Shown: piece by piece, positions 26,215-38,339 of the stretch
How the letters are laid out: the number at the start of each line of letters is the position of its first letter
Numbering within the stretch: position 1 is the first letter of the stretch
DNA from: Corythucha ciliata
Lineage: Eukaryota; Arthropoda; Insecta; Hemiptera; Tingidae
Direction: 5' to 3'
DNA length: 64,000 nt
Assembly: GCA_038030265.1 (NCBI GenBank)
Contig: CM075943.1
Coordinates: 21,514,001-21,578,000 of the forward strand
Program-made: the position numbers and the translations under genes
The notes under the pieces: generated by a model
The model's input: the letters and a program-made list of their open reading frames with translations, nothing else
Database searches by the model: none
What the model was told of the DNA's origin: nothing

Positions 26215-27310
26215 GCTGCCTAAAATAGCTAAACAAGTAATTAGCTATTCCCACCGTTTATATAAACGGCTATGAACTGTCTATACTCGCGCCTCAAAAT
26301 AGCAAAATTGACTATTCGCGCCTTTAAAAGGGCTAAACAGAATATTTGCGCCCTATAAAATAGCGTAACTGGCTATTCCCGCTTTAAAAACAGCCAAACT
26401 GACTTATCGCGCCCTATAAAAATGGCTAAACTGACAATTCGTGCGCTCTGAAAATGCCTGGAAAGACCATGATTCCCGCCCTCAAAAGGCCGAATTTGAG
26501 TATTCGCGCCCCAAAAATGACCAAACTGACCATTTGGGCGCCAAAAATGGCCAATACTGATCATTCCCCAGCCTTTGGCTTGACGGGCTAAATGCTAAAC
26601 TGATGATTCGCTAAGCTGGCTAGAAGGCCCCGTTTACAATATGCTATGCGTCTGTGGAGCCTATGCGTATACAACCGAACAAAATGTGAAGCATTTTGTA
26701 TGGTTGCATAGAATCCACAGACGCAAGAAACGGAGCTTGTGAACGGGGTCATAGGCTATATGAATGGAAAATGGCTAAATAAAGGCTAAGCAGATTATAC
26801 ACATACGCGCTAAAAATAGTCGAAGTGGCGATTCCCACTTTAAAAATGGCCAAACTGGCTATATACGCGCCCAAAAAATGGCTAACTCACGCCTTAAAAT
26901 GCCTAAAAATACTATTCATAGCCTGAAAATTACAGAATCGACCATTCACGCGCTGTCCAAACAGAGCATGCGCGCCTTGGCTTGATTTGCTATTCGCACT
27001 CTACAAATGGCAAAATTAACTCTATGCGGCCAATAAATTGTTAAACTGACGATTTGCGGTTTGAAAAGGCCAAAACGGATGCTTCCTGTCCTTAAAACTG
27101 ACAAAATCGACTATTCGCGCGTCAAAAATAGTCAAACGGAGCTTTTTCGGAGCATTTTCACACCAGGAAAATGTCTAAGCTGACAATGCGTGCCCTAGAA
27201 TACCAAAACTGGCTATTCACGCTCAAAAAATAGTTAAACTGATGATCATTCGCGCCCTACAGAGGCTACAGAATGACGATTCGCGTCTTCAAAATGGCTA
27301 TACTAGCGGG
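26215..27310. repeat. Minisatellite family E, ~33-36 bp unit
   Basis: About thirty degenerate units of AAATGGCTAAACTGACTATT followed by CGCGCCCT. A 125-bp MITE interrupts it at 26626-26750. Confidence 0.85.
26626..26750. mobile_element. 125-bp MITE, same family as 46727-46863
   Basis: The termini GGCCCCGTTTACAA and GACCCCGTTCACAAG (read from the right end) are inverted repeats. Inside them lies GCGTCTGTGGA and its complement. The copy at 46727 shares termini and the inner GCGTCTGTGGA word. Flanking trinucleotides do not match here, perhaps because of decay. Confidence 0.8.
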
Positions 27311-27980
27311 CGGAGATAATGAGAGAATCCAACCGACCGACAAAATTGCCTGCACGGTCTAACATAGTGTTTGTTTTTCAGAACTCTTTGACTGAACTTA
27401 TCAACTGAAATTCTCACTAAAAATGTTACCCCCAACCCCCAGCTCCATCAAAACACTGTAGGACATATTTGATAGTCAAATTATTTGACTCATTAAACGC
27501 CGCGTTCCGAGATGGCATGTGAAAAGAAATCTGACATTACCAAAGGGTTAAACGAAAGCCCTCTCTGTCACTCGCCCAGGGATAACTCGCCCCTTTTCAG
27601 CACTTTAACCATTGAATACAATATTTTTCTATCCCTCTTCCCTGGATTAACAATGAAACCCGACTCTTCTGTTCTTCCTTCATTTTAAAACAGATTTAAA
27701 AAGAGGAGGGGTGAATCAAACCGGACTCTTTTCATAATGCCCATGTCGAATATTGCGTTCTGCACGGGCTCTGGTTTCATGAGAAGCAAATTCAACCCAA
27801 TCAATAAAATGATTTGAATTTGGAAAAAAAATACTAGTCCCAACCGTAGTCATTCATCAAAGGAGGTGCTATACTTGCTTACTTTTGGTAACCTAAAATT
27901 CTACTATGATTATGCCAAATACTTTCACGTAGGTACGTCTCACAAACACAGATGCGGGTCAGCCACTTCTACCTGGTCCT

Positions 27981-28138
27981 GTGGGGAGGGTAACACCCCT
28001 CAATTTTTAGTGAGGATTTTGAATTTTATAAAAACGAACAGTTTTCTCGATTTCTGAAAACACACCAAAAATCAGGCCCAACTTTCACATTAACTAGGAT
28101 TCTCACTGAAAATTGAGGCCGGTACCCCCATCCCCACG
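27981..28138. repeat. Imperfect ~40-bp inverted repeat (MITE-like)
   Basis: The left arm (GTGGGGAGGGTAACACCCCT then CAATTTTTAGTGAGGAT) pairs with the right arm 28098-28138, which reads as CGTGGGGATGGGGGTACC then CCTCAATTTTCAGTGAGAAT on the other strand. The spacer is ~75 bp. It is probably a small foldback element. Confidence 0.6.
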
Positions 28139-31100
28139 AAAAGATAATTTCTATTTTTGTCACAGCAACAAAGAAAAGTGACTGATCAGTCATATTGCTC
28201 CACCCTGCAGTTCCGTGGCACACAGGACGACTACACACTGACTATACGTATATACGAAATCCTTGTAACACTATATGTTTATAGGACAATTTTTGATCAG
28301 CTCAAAATTTCCTTTTATATACATATATATTATTTGCATTAATGTGGCTCCACTCTGTAAATGGGACGAAGCGCGGTCGTATCAATTCATCAGTCACAAA
28401 ATTCAATTCTGGGATATTCCATTTCCACAGTTAGCCTTAAGTTCTTGTTGTGGTTCAGACAACGTGAAAACGTTTTGCGAATATTCAGAAGAGAAACGGT
28501 GGAATCGGTAAGCGGAAACGATAGGATTTTTGTGGTTTTGCGGTCGCGCGTTGGAGCCGACAGGAAAAATGGACACAGATGTTTCAAAAGACAAGAGGAG
28601 AGAAGGTCGGATTTCATCCTCATATCTCCTAATCAAAGAGAACAAGAAAAGATGGTAATTTGTTAACCATCAAGCAAGAGTATCCCGGTTTTGAGGAAAC
28701 GAATAAAACAATGTGAAAGCGTGTACAAGCGTATACAAAGGCTTCCAGAGCTCTTTATTGTAATTCAAATAATTATGAATAGCTGTGCGTGTTTGAAGGG
28801 CTAAAAGATTCAACTCTTCACCTAGGTCCAGTCGTCCTGTGTGCACTTCGTGAAATACAAATGACTTAAGCAAATAATTGAAACGTCTGGGAAGGGAGTT
28901 AATCATTGTGCCAACCATCAGGAAGCTTTAAGTCGAGGTTCTTGGCCTGTTTCTGCTTTCATTTTGAGCCCCACATGTATGTTCTTCAAACACACAAGTA
29001 TTTAACATTCTCTAAACCTAAAACGCCTCCTCAGCTTCATCTTTATATACGTATTTCATTTTTAGAATTCTTGTAAGGGTTATGTCGACAATGTCCATTT
29101 AAGCGTTGCTAAGGGTTTAAACGATTTTGTATTCAAAATACTAATTTCTGATTGGGGTTTAAGATCTAAAACTGAGCTTAGTGTTAAATGGAACTTTGAA
29201 CCCTTGTGGTCGACCCGGGCCTACATAACTCAAATTTAAAGAGAAAAATATGAGGAGAGTGCCGACAGCCTTTAAGCTGAAGTTACCTTATCAATTCTTG
29301 ATATCTCAAAGCCGGCTAAGGACATGATTATACATCATAGAACGTGAATACATTCAAGAACGTGAATGTGCGTAATGAATGAACAATACAGGGGCGAGCA
29401 CCCCTATACTGGCTATACTGCAACCAAGCTACAGCCGTTGGAGATCAAAATTGATAATAAATGCGTTCACAGGCTTTTTTTATTGATTGGTCGATGAATC
29501 AAACACAGGATATTCCCACGTATTATCGGCATTTTCCCGTAAATTAATATGAAAGAAGAAAACTGTTGTATTGTATCTGGGACTCACAAGGGTGGCAGAG
29601 AGCGTTGGATACGGAGGAAAACAAGTGAAAAAGGACTCAACAAAAAACAACCGTAATGTTGCTGCCACCGATCAATTGAACATTTGTCTTGAAAAAAAAA
29701 ACCACGTCCAAACACACATAATATAGTGGCGAGGAGGGAGTTTTGGTAACCGGTATAAGGTCATTGTCCGACTCAGGTAGTTTTCATTTCCATAAAGAAG
29801 AAAAAAGTTTTTCCTTTTTAGGTGGTTTTATTTTTAAAAATAACTATTTTTGTTAGGTACAAGGATTTACAACACGAACCCTGTGAATCTGACTTGCACC
29901 CAATAGGTAAAATTAGTCTAAGCAACGGTTTAGTTTAAAACTACATTCCATACTTGTAATTTTTCCTGAATTTATGACTTGTTTTTGTTCGAACAATTAA
30001 TCTAGTCAGTGGTCCCTGAGAAAAGGGTTTGCCACGTTCTACATAACAAAAGCTCCGAACCCAAAATTCAGGAATGGTGATGTTATCAACAATGGTTGAA
30101 AAAAAGGAAGTGGGGAAAGAAAGGGTCAGAGTGCTTTAAAAAAGGATGGATGAAGAGGCTAAGCCGATGGGATTTACATTACCTTCTTAACCCAAGCAAC
30201 ATTTTTGGAACGTGTCAAGGATCTTTCATCTTCTACAACGCTTATACAGGTCTTATTTCATTCTTTATTTTTCACTGCTATGAGTATAGGAATATAGGAT
30301 TACCCATAGTGTTTCTCCTCAACAAGTGCATTAACTTGATTTTGGCAAGCAACACATGGCGCGTCAAGAAGCAACGGATTATTAACACATAGAAAGGAGA
30401 AGTATGAGGAGTTTATTTATTACTTTTTCCCACATTAACCTTTGTAACCTGGTAATGTTATCTTCTATAGCAGAGAGGGTTCAGTAAAAGCCTTGGCCTT
30501 TCAAAATCGATTCCGACTACATTTTCAGTGAAAGCTTTAACCGTCATCACGTTCCTATAGTTTGTCTTGAGGCAACTATTTAACCGTATTTACCAGGGAT
30601 TTCCATCGAAATTTCGAAATGACTGTATAGATATAGACTGTATTTCCGACACGAAATAAAAATAAATGAAAAACAATGCCGACAAGGCGTTGTCAAAATC
30701 GCTATTGATAAATTAAGCTACATGTTGTATGAAAATGGCGAATGCATCTCGTCTTTACGCACTTTCCTGGCCGTGTGGTCAGCGGCATTCAACAGTTGCC
30801 AGAGTGGAACACAATGGTCTGGCATACAAAGGAATCCCACACGAAAAGGATATCGTATGTGCAACCAAAATCAATATTATTCTTGCGATAGTGTTGTTTG
30901 CCTACTCCTATTAAACTGATTTAATTTGTGAAAAGCACGAAGCGCAAGCAGCCTTTCTTTTAAAAATCTATAGTAGACCGAGCTATGGTTTTTATTCCTT
31001 CATTACAATTTTGAGTGGCATTGGACGTACGTAAGATCCCCCGAAAGAAGAAATTAAGTAGGTATTTGAATAAATGGGCGTAAAAAAGATTTTGTCCGGG

Positions 31101-32247
31101 CAACTGAATGGCGAGGTGGTCATGACAAAATTTGCGAGAGCCTTGGCGCTGATGACTATGAAGGATCAGCTGTATGGGACGTTCCTATATATTGAAAGAA
31201 ACTCATTGAACAAAATTATATTTCCTATATTTGAATATTAAATGAAAATGTCTACAAGGACGATTCGGGTTATTCATTTATAAGACAGTTTCTAACTGCT
31301 TCACGTCATTCCAATTTCAGAAGGGTAAAGGTAACGCCCAATTTTTTCAATGGAAGTGGAAGTGCGCCGAGGCGTCTTCGGGTTTGGGTGAGGGTGAGCT
31401 ACACTATTATGATTCCTCTGTCCTCAACCTCTCTCGTATCATCCACGCTTACACTTCTGCTATTATATCCCGGTCATATTTCTGCAACAATCCTGGTTTT
31501 TATAGTCACATTTTTTACAAATGAGCATACCATTTGGGCTTTTCTGATTTCTTCCCTGAAGTAACTTAATCACTTTGATATTTGAAAAGGAAATGCACGC
31601 GCTCTTCCTTCCACTTATTGGAAGAAGTGAAAACGTGCGAATTCCAAGAATCTCTCCCGGAGATTTGATGCAGAAATTCTACCAGGATATAAAACAGGAG
31701 AGAAGTTGAGGAAACAGCGGCGAAGTTCCCACTTAACGGTACTCCTCTATATGTAGTTGCACCTTCACTCTATTTCAAGGCAAGAAGTGTTTTTTCGCGT
31801 CCGCCAAAAAGAAGAAACTCGCAGATTATTGATGTTGAGTTTCGCCCATTTAATTTATACATTCATGAACTTCAATTATCATTCAAAGTTCATCTGACTT
31901 AAATGCTGAAAACCGAAAATTGAAGACGATAGGTAAATTCTTTTGAATGGTAAACTACAGGAGAATAAAATTAAACTTGGCGTCCTTTCAATCGTGAAAC
32001 TATATTGACATTCTATTACAACGACCAGCTCAGCGACTTCAAAGATAGAAACTTCAACCGTTTGGTTTGTTCAGTACTAGATTCTGAAAGTTTTTCTCGC
32101 AGAAACAACCTTCACTCTTGAAGAGTAGGTATAAGTGTAGCCCCCAGAGACTTCTTTCTAATTTCTTCTTCGTCGTCAAAAAAAGGACGTTCATTTCTTT
32201 TACCCTATCTTTTCATGAGAACATTTTACGTATTTTAAACGTAAATA
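28139..32247. other. Intergenic DNA, no gene recognised
   Basis: Several open frames of 60-100 codons overlap each other at 28157-28918 and around 30096-30919. I could not assign any of them to a family, and none has splice signals that join them convincingly. A ~20-bp segment near 28212 (CACACAGGACGACT) recurs inverted near 28826. Confidence 0.4.
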
Positions 32248-32685
32248 GACCCCTACACACGTTCCTGTCCTAACGTCCTATCCTGTCAAATTCGTCCTGT
32301 CTCCTTGCTAGGACGCTCCTCTACACTCGTTCCGACTGAAAGCATCATTTCGGGGGCTCTTGACGAAAGTGGGAGGTGGGAGCAAGAGAGAGCACAATAC
32401 AAGAGAGAGACAAAAAAAGAGCCTCCGAAAAGGGTAGGTACGCGCGGGGGTGTGAGAGGGGTCTACTTAGTTAGGAAGAACCGTTCCTATTGCTCTACAC
32501 ACGCTCCTATCCTGTTTCCAGCGTGGTGGGGAGTTAGGAGACAGGACGGTCGAGACCTTCCTGCCTTCCTACTTAGGACGTCCTGCCGTTTTTGCTTCCT
32601 AATGTGCTACACACGTTCCGATCGTCCTCTCCTTACTTTTTTTTCGTCAGGATAGGAAGCTAGGACAGGAACGTGTGTAGGGGCC
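32248..32685. mobile_element. 438-bp non-coding element with inverted termini
   Basis: The left end GACCCCTACACACGTTCCTG and the right end, read inward as GGCCCCTACACACGTTCCTG, form inverted repeats of at least 26 bp. Sub-repeats of CTACACACG(T/C)TCC recur inside near 32498 and 32610. No target duplication is evident. It lies about 50 bp upstream of a possible transcription unit. Confidence 0.8.
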
Positions 32686-32739
32686 TTTAGTGTGGTGACT
32701 TGCACGGGCCTCATGCCTCATCAGCATTTCAGTTCTCAG

Positions 32740-33843
32740 TGTCAGTGCTCCCTCCCAGTTTCGCGAGTCGAGTTTTGTCTTAAGTGATGTATTTAATGGA
32801 CTGGAATAAGACTCAAGCGAAAGCGGTAAAGCTAAAGGTAAGGATTACAATTTTTCTATTGTGTTAAAATCCTGTTATGTGTTAAGTATTCAAAGGAATA
32901 ATTTTCTGATAAGTACAGTGGAGCCTTAATTAACCTACTGAGGCATCATGGCCAGCGGTGGTGCGTCTACAGCCATTTCTCGGCTCGGGCAGTTGAGTTC
33001 TCAAAAAGCCCGCCCAGCAGTTTTTTGCCTTTTTATATTTTTTGTTCCTTCGCCGGCCCTAATACTACCCATTTCAAGCCTCTAACCGAGTTTCCATTGT
33101 AGTTAAAATTTGACAATTACACTCGTGCAGTGATATCAAGAGCCCTGTCCAGTAAGCCCTTCCCTCAATTGGCTAATTATTAACTCAAAAGTTAATTAAT
33201 TCATCCTTTTTCATGCTTGAAAACTCTCAAGAAAAAAACAAACAAACAAAGAAAAAATGGACTTCGTTCCTAGGACAGTTGGGGGATGGAATTCTTTGCA
33301 GACAAGCTGCTTGGTAAGCTGATTTCATACTTTTTTTTTTAGTGAGCTGATATTTTCCAATAATATGAGCTTTTTCTACGTGGTGTGACTTTCCAGATGG
33401 TCCAGACTCCTCAGCGTTGTTTTTGATCCCAACTTTATTTAAGTCTGTGTGATGTAGAATCACGACTGAAGAAAGGACAAAAAACAATACCGTGAAAACT
33501 AAAGAGAAATCAAAGGCTTCCTTAAGAAAGTGTCGAGAAGCCTTCCTTTTCCATGTTCGGGTATGTATTGACCGTCGATGAAATGTGTACGAAGCAACTT
33601 AAACTTAACTCTATTGTTTCGTTATTTGCAGACTGCTAATGATCTGGAAAGTATCATTAAAAACAAGCAGGAAGGACTCAGAAATGAAAAATCAAATTTA
33701 CAACCAACGCCGGTCATCGCCGGTCATATAACCAACCCTACAGCATTATACGTTTTCAAGTACGCTGCCCCATCGAATCAATTCACCAAAATATCTGCAG
33801 TTTCAGACTCGTAAATAAAAATGTACCTAATAAATGAAATAAA
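32740..33843 (+). other. Possible two-exon transcription unit, product unknown
   Basis: The first exon would end at 32838, before a strong donor (AAAG then GTAAGG). The acceptor TTATTTGCAG ends at 33631, giving a 793-bp intron. Exon 2 stays open for 60 codons to a TAA at 33812-33814, and three AATAAA signals follow (33814, 33829, 33838). Upstream, three TCAGT words near 32728-32745 resemble arthropod initiator elements. However, the ATG at 32787 reads MYLMDWNKTQAKSGKAK and then hits a stop just after the splice, while the frame that would continue into the 60-codon stretch has no ATG in exon 1. So this is either a non-coding RNA, the last exon of a larger gene, or chance. The 60-residue stretch (TANDLESIIKNKQEGL ...) matches no family I know. 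Confidence 0.35.
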
Positions 33844-34309
33844 AAGGTTAAAGCGTTTACCCTCAAATTTCACTGCGTTCAATTTCTGGTCCTAGTTAGT
33901 GGTGATCTCGCCCCTTGTTATATTAACTGTTTCGAGTTGGAAATAATCGTTGGCCACCAACGCAAAATTTACTACGTCCGCTATCAAATTTTACTGTGTC
34001 CAATATTTAGTCCTACTAGTGTTTACTGAAAACGGTAATTGAACGATTGCTTGGACGAAAAACGTAAATTTTAATGAAAAATTCTCTCGTCCACGGAGTA
34101 CCACGTCCTCGCAGTAAATATCGCCAGAAAAAGTTTTTCAGTGTGCGTATGGCTTCACGAATATGTCTTTTTGGTTCATTTTACGGAAAGCCCAAGTTTT
34201 GGGGTTAGACGGCTCTTTTGAGACCTTAATTATTATGAGAGAGCGGTTGGTTGACAACCAATAACGAATTTCCTCTCCACGTACACATTCTCTTACAACA
34301 GACATAAAC

Positions 34310-36910
34310 ATGGATCATGGGGAAAGCCTCTCAAACTGTAACAAAAATAAAGGACTGCAGATGGAAAGACAAAAAGAAAAACCGGCCGTCATCTTATATG
34401 ACGGTCATCTTTGCCTTATCATTGAACGGATGTGATGCCATCCGAGTTCATTTGACTGAGCTCATTTTAGCATCCACCAAACCTAAATTCAGGAAACGAG
34501 AGCAGAGCGGATCGGTTACTTGAAAAAAGGCTCCAAAACTTGCAATATCTCCAAAATTAAGATTCAAATCTTGCAATCGCACAAATATTCAGACAGGAAA
34601 CTTCCGATTTCGTATAGGTATTCATCAGGCTTTTGGCGCTGTTTCATGATGCTAGGGGTTCTGGGGGAATGCTGGGTTCAGCTCTGCCACAAAATAGGCT
34701 CACAAACAGGCAATTTTGCTTGAATTAAGATTCCAAACCTGTTTATTCAACCGAGTGAACGTATCGTCCCAACATTTATTTTGGGGTAAATAAAACTACG
34801 TGAAAGGAGGTGGAAGCTCCACAGGAATTGTGGATAAGCTCAACAGGCCTTTGAAGCGAGGCGAAATTATATCCCCTAGCAGTTCGGGCCTATCAATACC
34901 CCAAAACGTCAAGGAAATGTCTATTCCACGGATATTCATCGAGGAATTCAATGATATTTAGGTCACAGAATTATGGAATTTTGCGGTTAGTTCATCGAGC
35001 TTTGCACAATCTCGGCATTTACTGGAGCGCAGGGGAAGCGACCACTTTAAAAATAGTTCCCAAAACATGAAATTTCCAACCAAATTTATGTAATTTTGCT
35101 GAAATCAAGACCCAAAACTTTCTTACTTTGTTGAAACTAAGCACATAAATTTGCATTTTTACTGATATTAAGACCTAACACATACATTTTCGCAAGAATT
35201 AAGAACCGAAATTCGCATTGCCACGGATGTTCGGTCATGGAACTTCCATTTTCCTGGGTATTAGTCAGGCTCTAAGTTCTGTTGCGGCCGGCTAGCCTAG
35301 CTGTTGGGTCCACCGCTATGAAAAAGCTACCAAAACATGCCATTTTTCTTGCACTAGGACTAGGACCCTGAACATGCAATTTCGCCTAAATTAACACCCG
35401 AAACTTTCAAGTCGCGGATATTCAGCCTGGAAGCTTGAAATTGAGCTCAAATTAAATCCTCACAAATATTCATCTCTAAATGTTGCAATTACACGGGTAT
35501 TTATCAGGGTACTATGGGAGCAGTCGGGCCCTGCTACCGACCTAAGAAAACCAGGCAATATTGGTGGGGGGACGGCGGCGTATGGACCTCGTCTGCCTAC
35601 GACGCTGTAGGTCGTAGCCGGCTAACTCGGGGCCCAAGCTCACAAAAAAAAATTTCAAACTTGCAATTTCACGGATATTTAACACCAAAACTTGCAATTT
35701 CCGCCGTAAATTACAATTTTTTTAAAATTAAGACCCAGAACTTGCACTGAAGGCCCGAAATGGTCAATTACATTCAGCCAGGAAACTCTAAATTGTGCTC
35801 AAATTAGGAGCCGAACATTGGAGCTCACAAATATTCATCTCCGAGTGTTGAAATTACACGGCGGGTCAGGGTATGGGCCAGTCGGGGCCGTCTAGCCAAT
35901 CTTAAACAAAATGGTAATGAAACTTGAAATTTTGCAAAAATTCTGCCTGGAGACGTCAAATTTCGCAGACATTTGCCTCCAAAATCTTGCATTTAGTCGG
36001 GGGTAAGGTATCGTATGGGCCTCATCAGCCTACGACGCGGTTCGCGGTCCGAGCCCACAAAAAACAATTGTGTTCTTTACAATTTCACGGATGTTTAGCA
36101 TCGAAGCTTGCAATGTTTTTTTTTTCAAAATTATACAAATTGTGAATTTTTTATTAAATTAAGACCCGAAACTTGCATTTTTACAAGAATCAAGACCCGA
36201 AGGTCTGAAACTGTCGTCACTACCTCGTATTCAGCCAGGAAACTTGTAATTTCACTGAAATAGAACCCACAATCGATCGAATTATGACCATGCAGAACAT
36301 GCAAACTCATTCACAGTTAAATTTTCAAATACATGAATGCAAGTTCAAATTCAAAAACAGCGCAGTTGGGACCGATTTGCCCAGGTACATGCAAAAAAGG
36401 TCCTGCAACTTGCAGCTTCCCTGAAATTAGGACGTGAAACTGGCAAAATTGTGAATATTCAGTCAGAAAATTCCAATTTCGCGCATATTTACCTTTTAAA
36501 TGCTGCAACTTGCGGCAATTCGCCAGAACACTTTGGGCACTGTTGTGGCCGGCTAACCCGTGTTCTGTGATCACTATATAAAAGATCTCCGCGATAACCC
36601 AAAAATGTCGCGGAAATAAAGACCAGAAATTGGCAATTTCGCCAGAATAAACCGATAACTTGACATTTCACCGATAATTTTAGGCCCGAAACTGGCCACG
36701 TTACCGGTTTTTAGCTCTAATCTATAAGTGCAGAAGTTTCATGGCTATATTTTACAGGATTTGGTAGCCGTCGCGGCTGGCTAGCCCTGGGCCCACGCAA
36801 AGCCTCCAGAAGAAGGCACCGAAACATGCAATTTCGAGAAGGCTAAAACCATAAACTTGAAATTTGCAGGATTTCACAGATATTTAGCTGCAAATACAGG
36901 TAAAATTGAA
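34310..36910. repeat. Minisatellite family F with higher-order pattern
   Basis: The longest array in the window. Basic units of ~28-32 bp resemble AATTAAGACCCGAAACTTGC followed by AATTTC. Superimposed on them are GC-rich blocks of the type GCGGCCGGCTAGCC ... GGGCCCAC at about 35285, 35615, 35890, 36040, 36545 and 36775, giving a looser higher-order spacing of roughly 150-500 bp. Confidence 0.85.
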
Positions 36911-37130
36911 AAGTTTTTTTTATTCGCGCTTTTTCTCAATTTTATTGAAGAATTAGCGATTTTCACAATTTTAGCTGCGAATTTGTGTTTTTTTCAATTA
37001 TCGGGTTTCTTTTTATTTTAGCGAGGACTTGACCCAAGAACGGGACATCAGCACTTTGAACAATTTCAGTCGCGAATAAGCGATTTTTCCCCCACTAGCG
37101 CTTTTTCTCCTTGTTCACCACTCCAGAAAA
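36911..37130. repeat. Minisatellite family A, inverted orientation
   Basis: Units such as CGCTTTTTCTCAATTTTA and GCGAATTAGCG are the reverse complement of family A. The block links array F to the ~300-bp repeat locus. Confidence 0.75.
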
Positions 37131-37234
37131 CGCGAATTAACGTCATCTCAATTCGCAAGACGCATGAGCGGTATTACGAGGGTCGAGGAGAGTTCATTGG
37201 TTTGCCTCTCGAAAATGGAACAAAACAACAACAA

Positions 37235-38225
37235 AAAGAAAAAAAATTCGCTCCGGCAGCTGGCGGTCGGAAAGAGTGCATTTCATTATGTATACGGATA
37301 TCCTAAGCCGTCCCAGAAGTAATAATTTTGATACCATTATTTGTTTCATTAAGCCGAACTTCTTCCTTTATTTTCACCACCCTCTCTTCAAAATGTCGAA
37401 AAGTTTCGGTAGTTTTCCAAGGGCTTTGTAATATTAAATTTTTGTGCCGTTTTTTATAATACCTAAACGTGTGAATTTAAGCTTTTTCTTTTTGAAATTT
37501 CATCCCCCATTTCACCCTCACCCATCAAAGTTTTCGATAAATCTCAATGGGACCCAGGGCTTTCGTTACATTAAATTATTAAGACGAATTTTAGAGCGCT
37601 AAGATGAACTAGTGAAGTTCAACGCTATTTTTACACTTCCACACCGGAAGGACCACCCCCACCACCTTGACTTTTTGGAAAAATTAAAATGGGAATCAAA
37701 AGCTACTCTAACATGGAGTATACGTACCGAATCTAATGCTTCTAGAATCAACTGGTGAATTACAGTGATTTATTGACAAATTAACCCCTATTTCCCCCCT
37801 CCACCTTGACCGATTTAGCCAAAATGCAATACCGACCTGGGTCTTATGACTACTGATTTTTGTGCCAAAGCGCGTTCCGCTAAATTGATTTCTTCGAGAG
37901 TTATCGTGCTAACAAGACCACATGCTTACTTCCACTCCGGGGGCAACACCCCCTCCCCTTCGACTTTTTCAAAAAATTAAAATGGGAATCAAAGGCTACT
38001 CTAACATGGAGTATACGTACCGAATATGATGCTTCTAGAATCAACTGGTGATTTATAGTGATTTTTTGACCATTTCAACCCCTAATTTCCCCCCTCCACC
38101 TCAACCGATTTGGCCCAAATGCAATACCGACAGGGGTCTTATGACTACTGATTTTTGTGCCAAATATCGTTCCGCTATATTAATTTCTACTAGAGTTATC
38201 GTGCAAACAAGACCACACACTGGGC
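37235..38225. repeat. ~300-bp tandem array, inverted copy 2
   Basis: Inverted relative to 11945-12965. It starts with the shared unique flank (CTCCGGCAGCTGGCGGTC ... GGATATCCTAAGCCGTCCC), then a diverged unit, then about two good units ending near CGTGCAAACAAGACCACA. Homology to copy 1 ends at a T/A-rich run beside CCGGAGCGAA in both loci, which marks a common element end. Confidence 0.85.
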
Positions 38226-38339
38226 TCTGAACTAGCAGAGGGGCAGATGTTCGGACAGGTCGCGCCTTCAGTCTGAACTTGTAAGGGGATTGAAGGCCTC
38301 GCCTCACATAAGACGAACTGGTTCACGCGGCGAATAGAC

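Noticed and set aside
28361..28918. Cluster of overlapping open frames on both strands
   Set aside because: No known family, no consistent frame and no splice signals; left as unassigned intergenic DNA.
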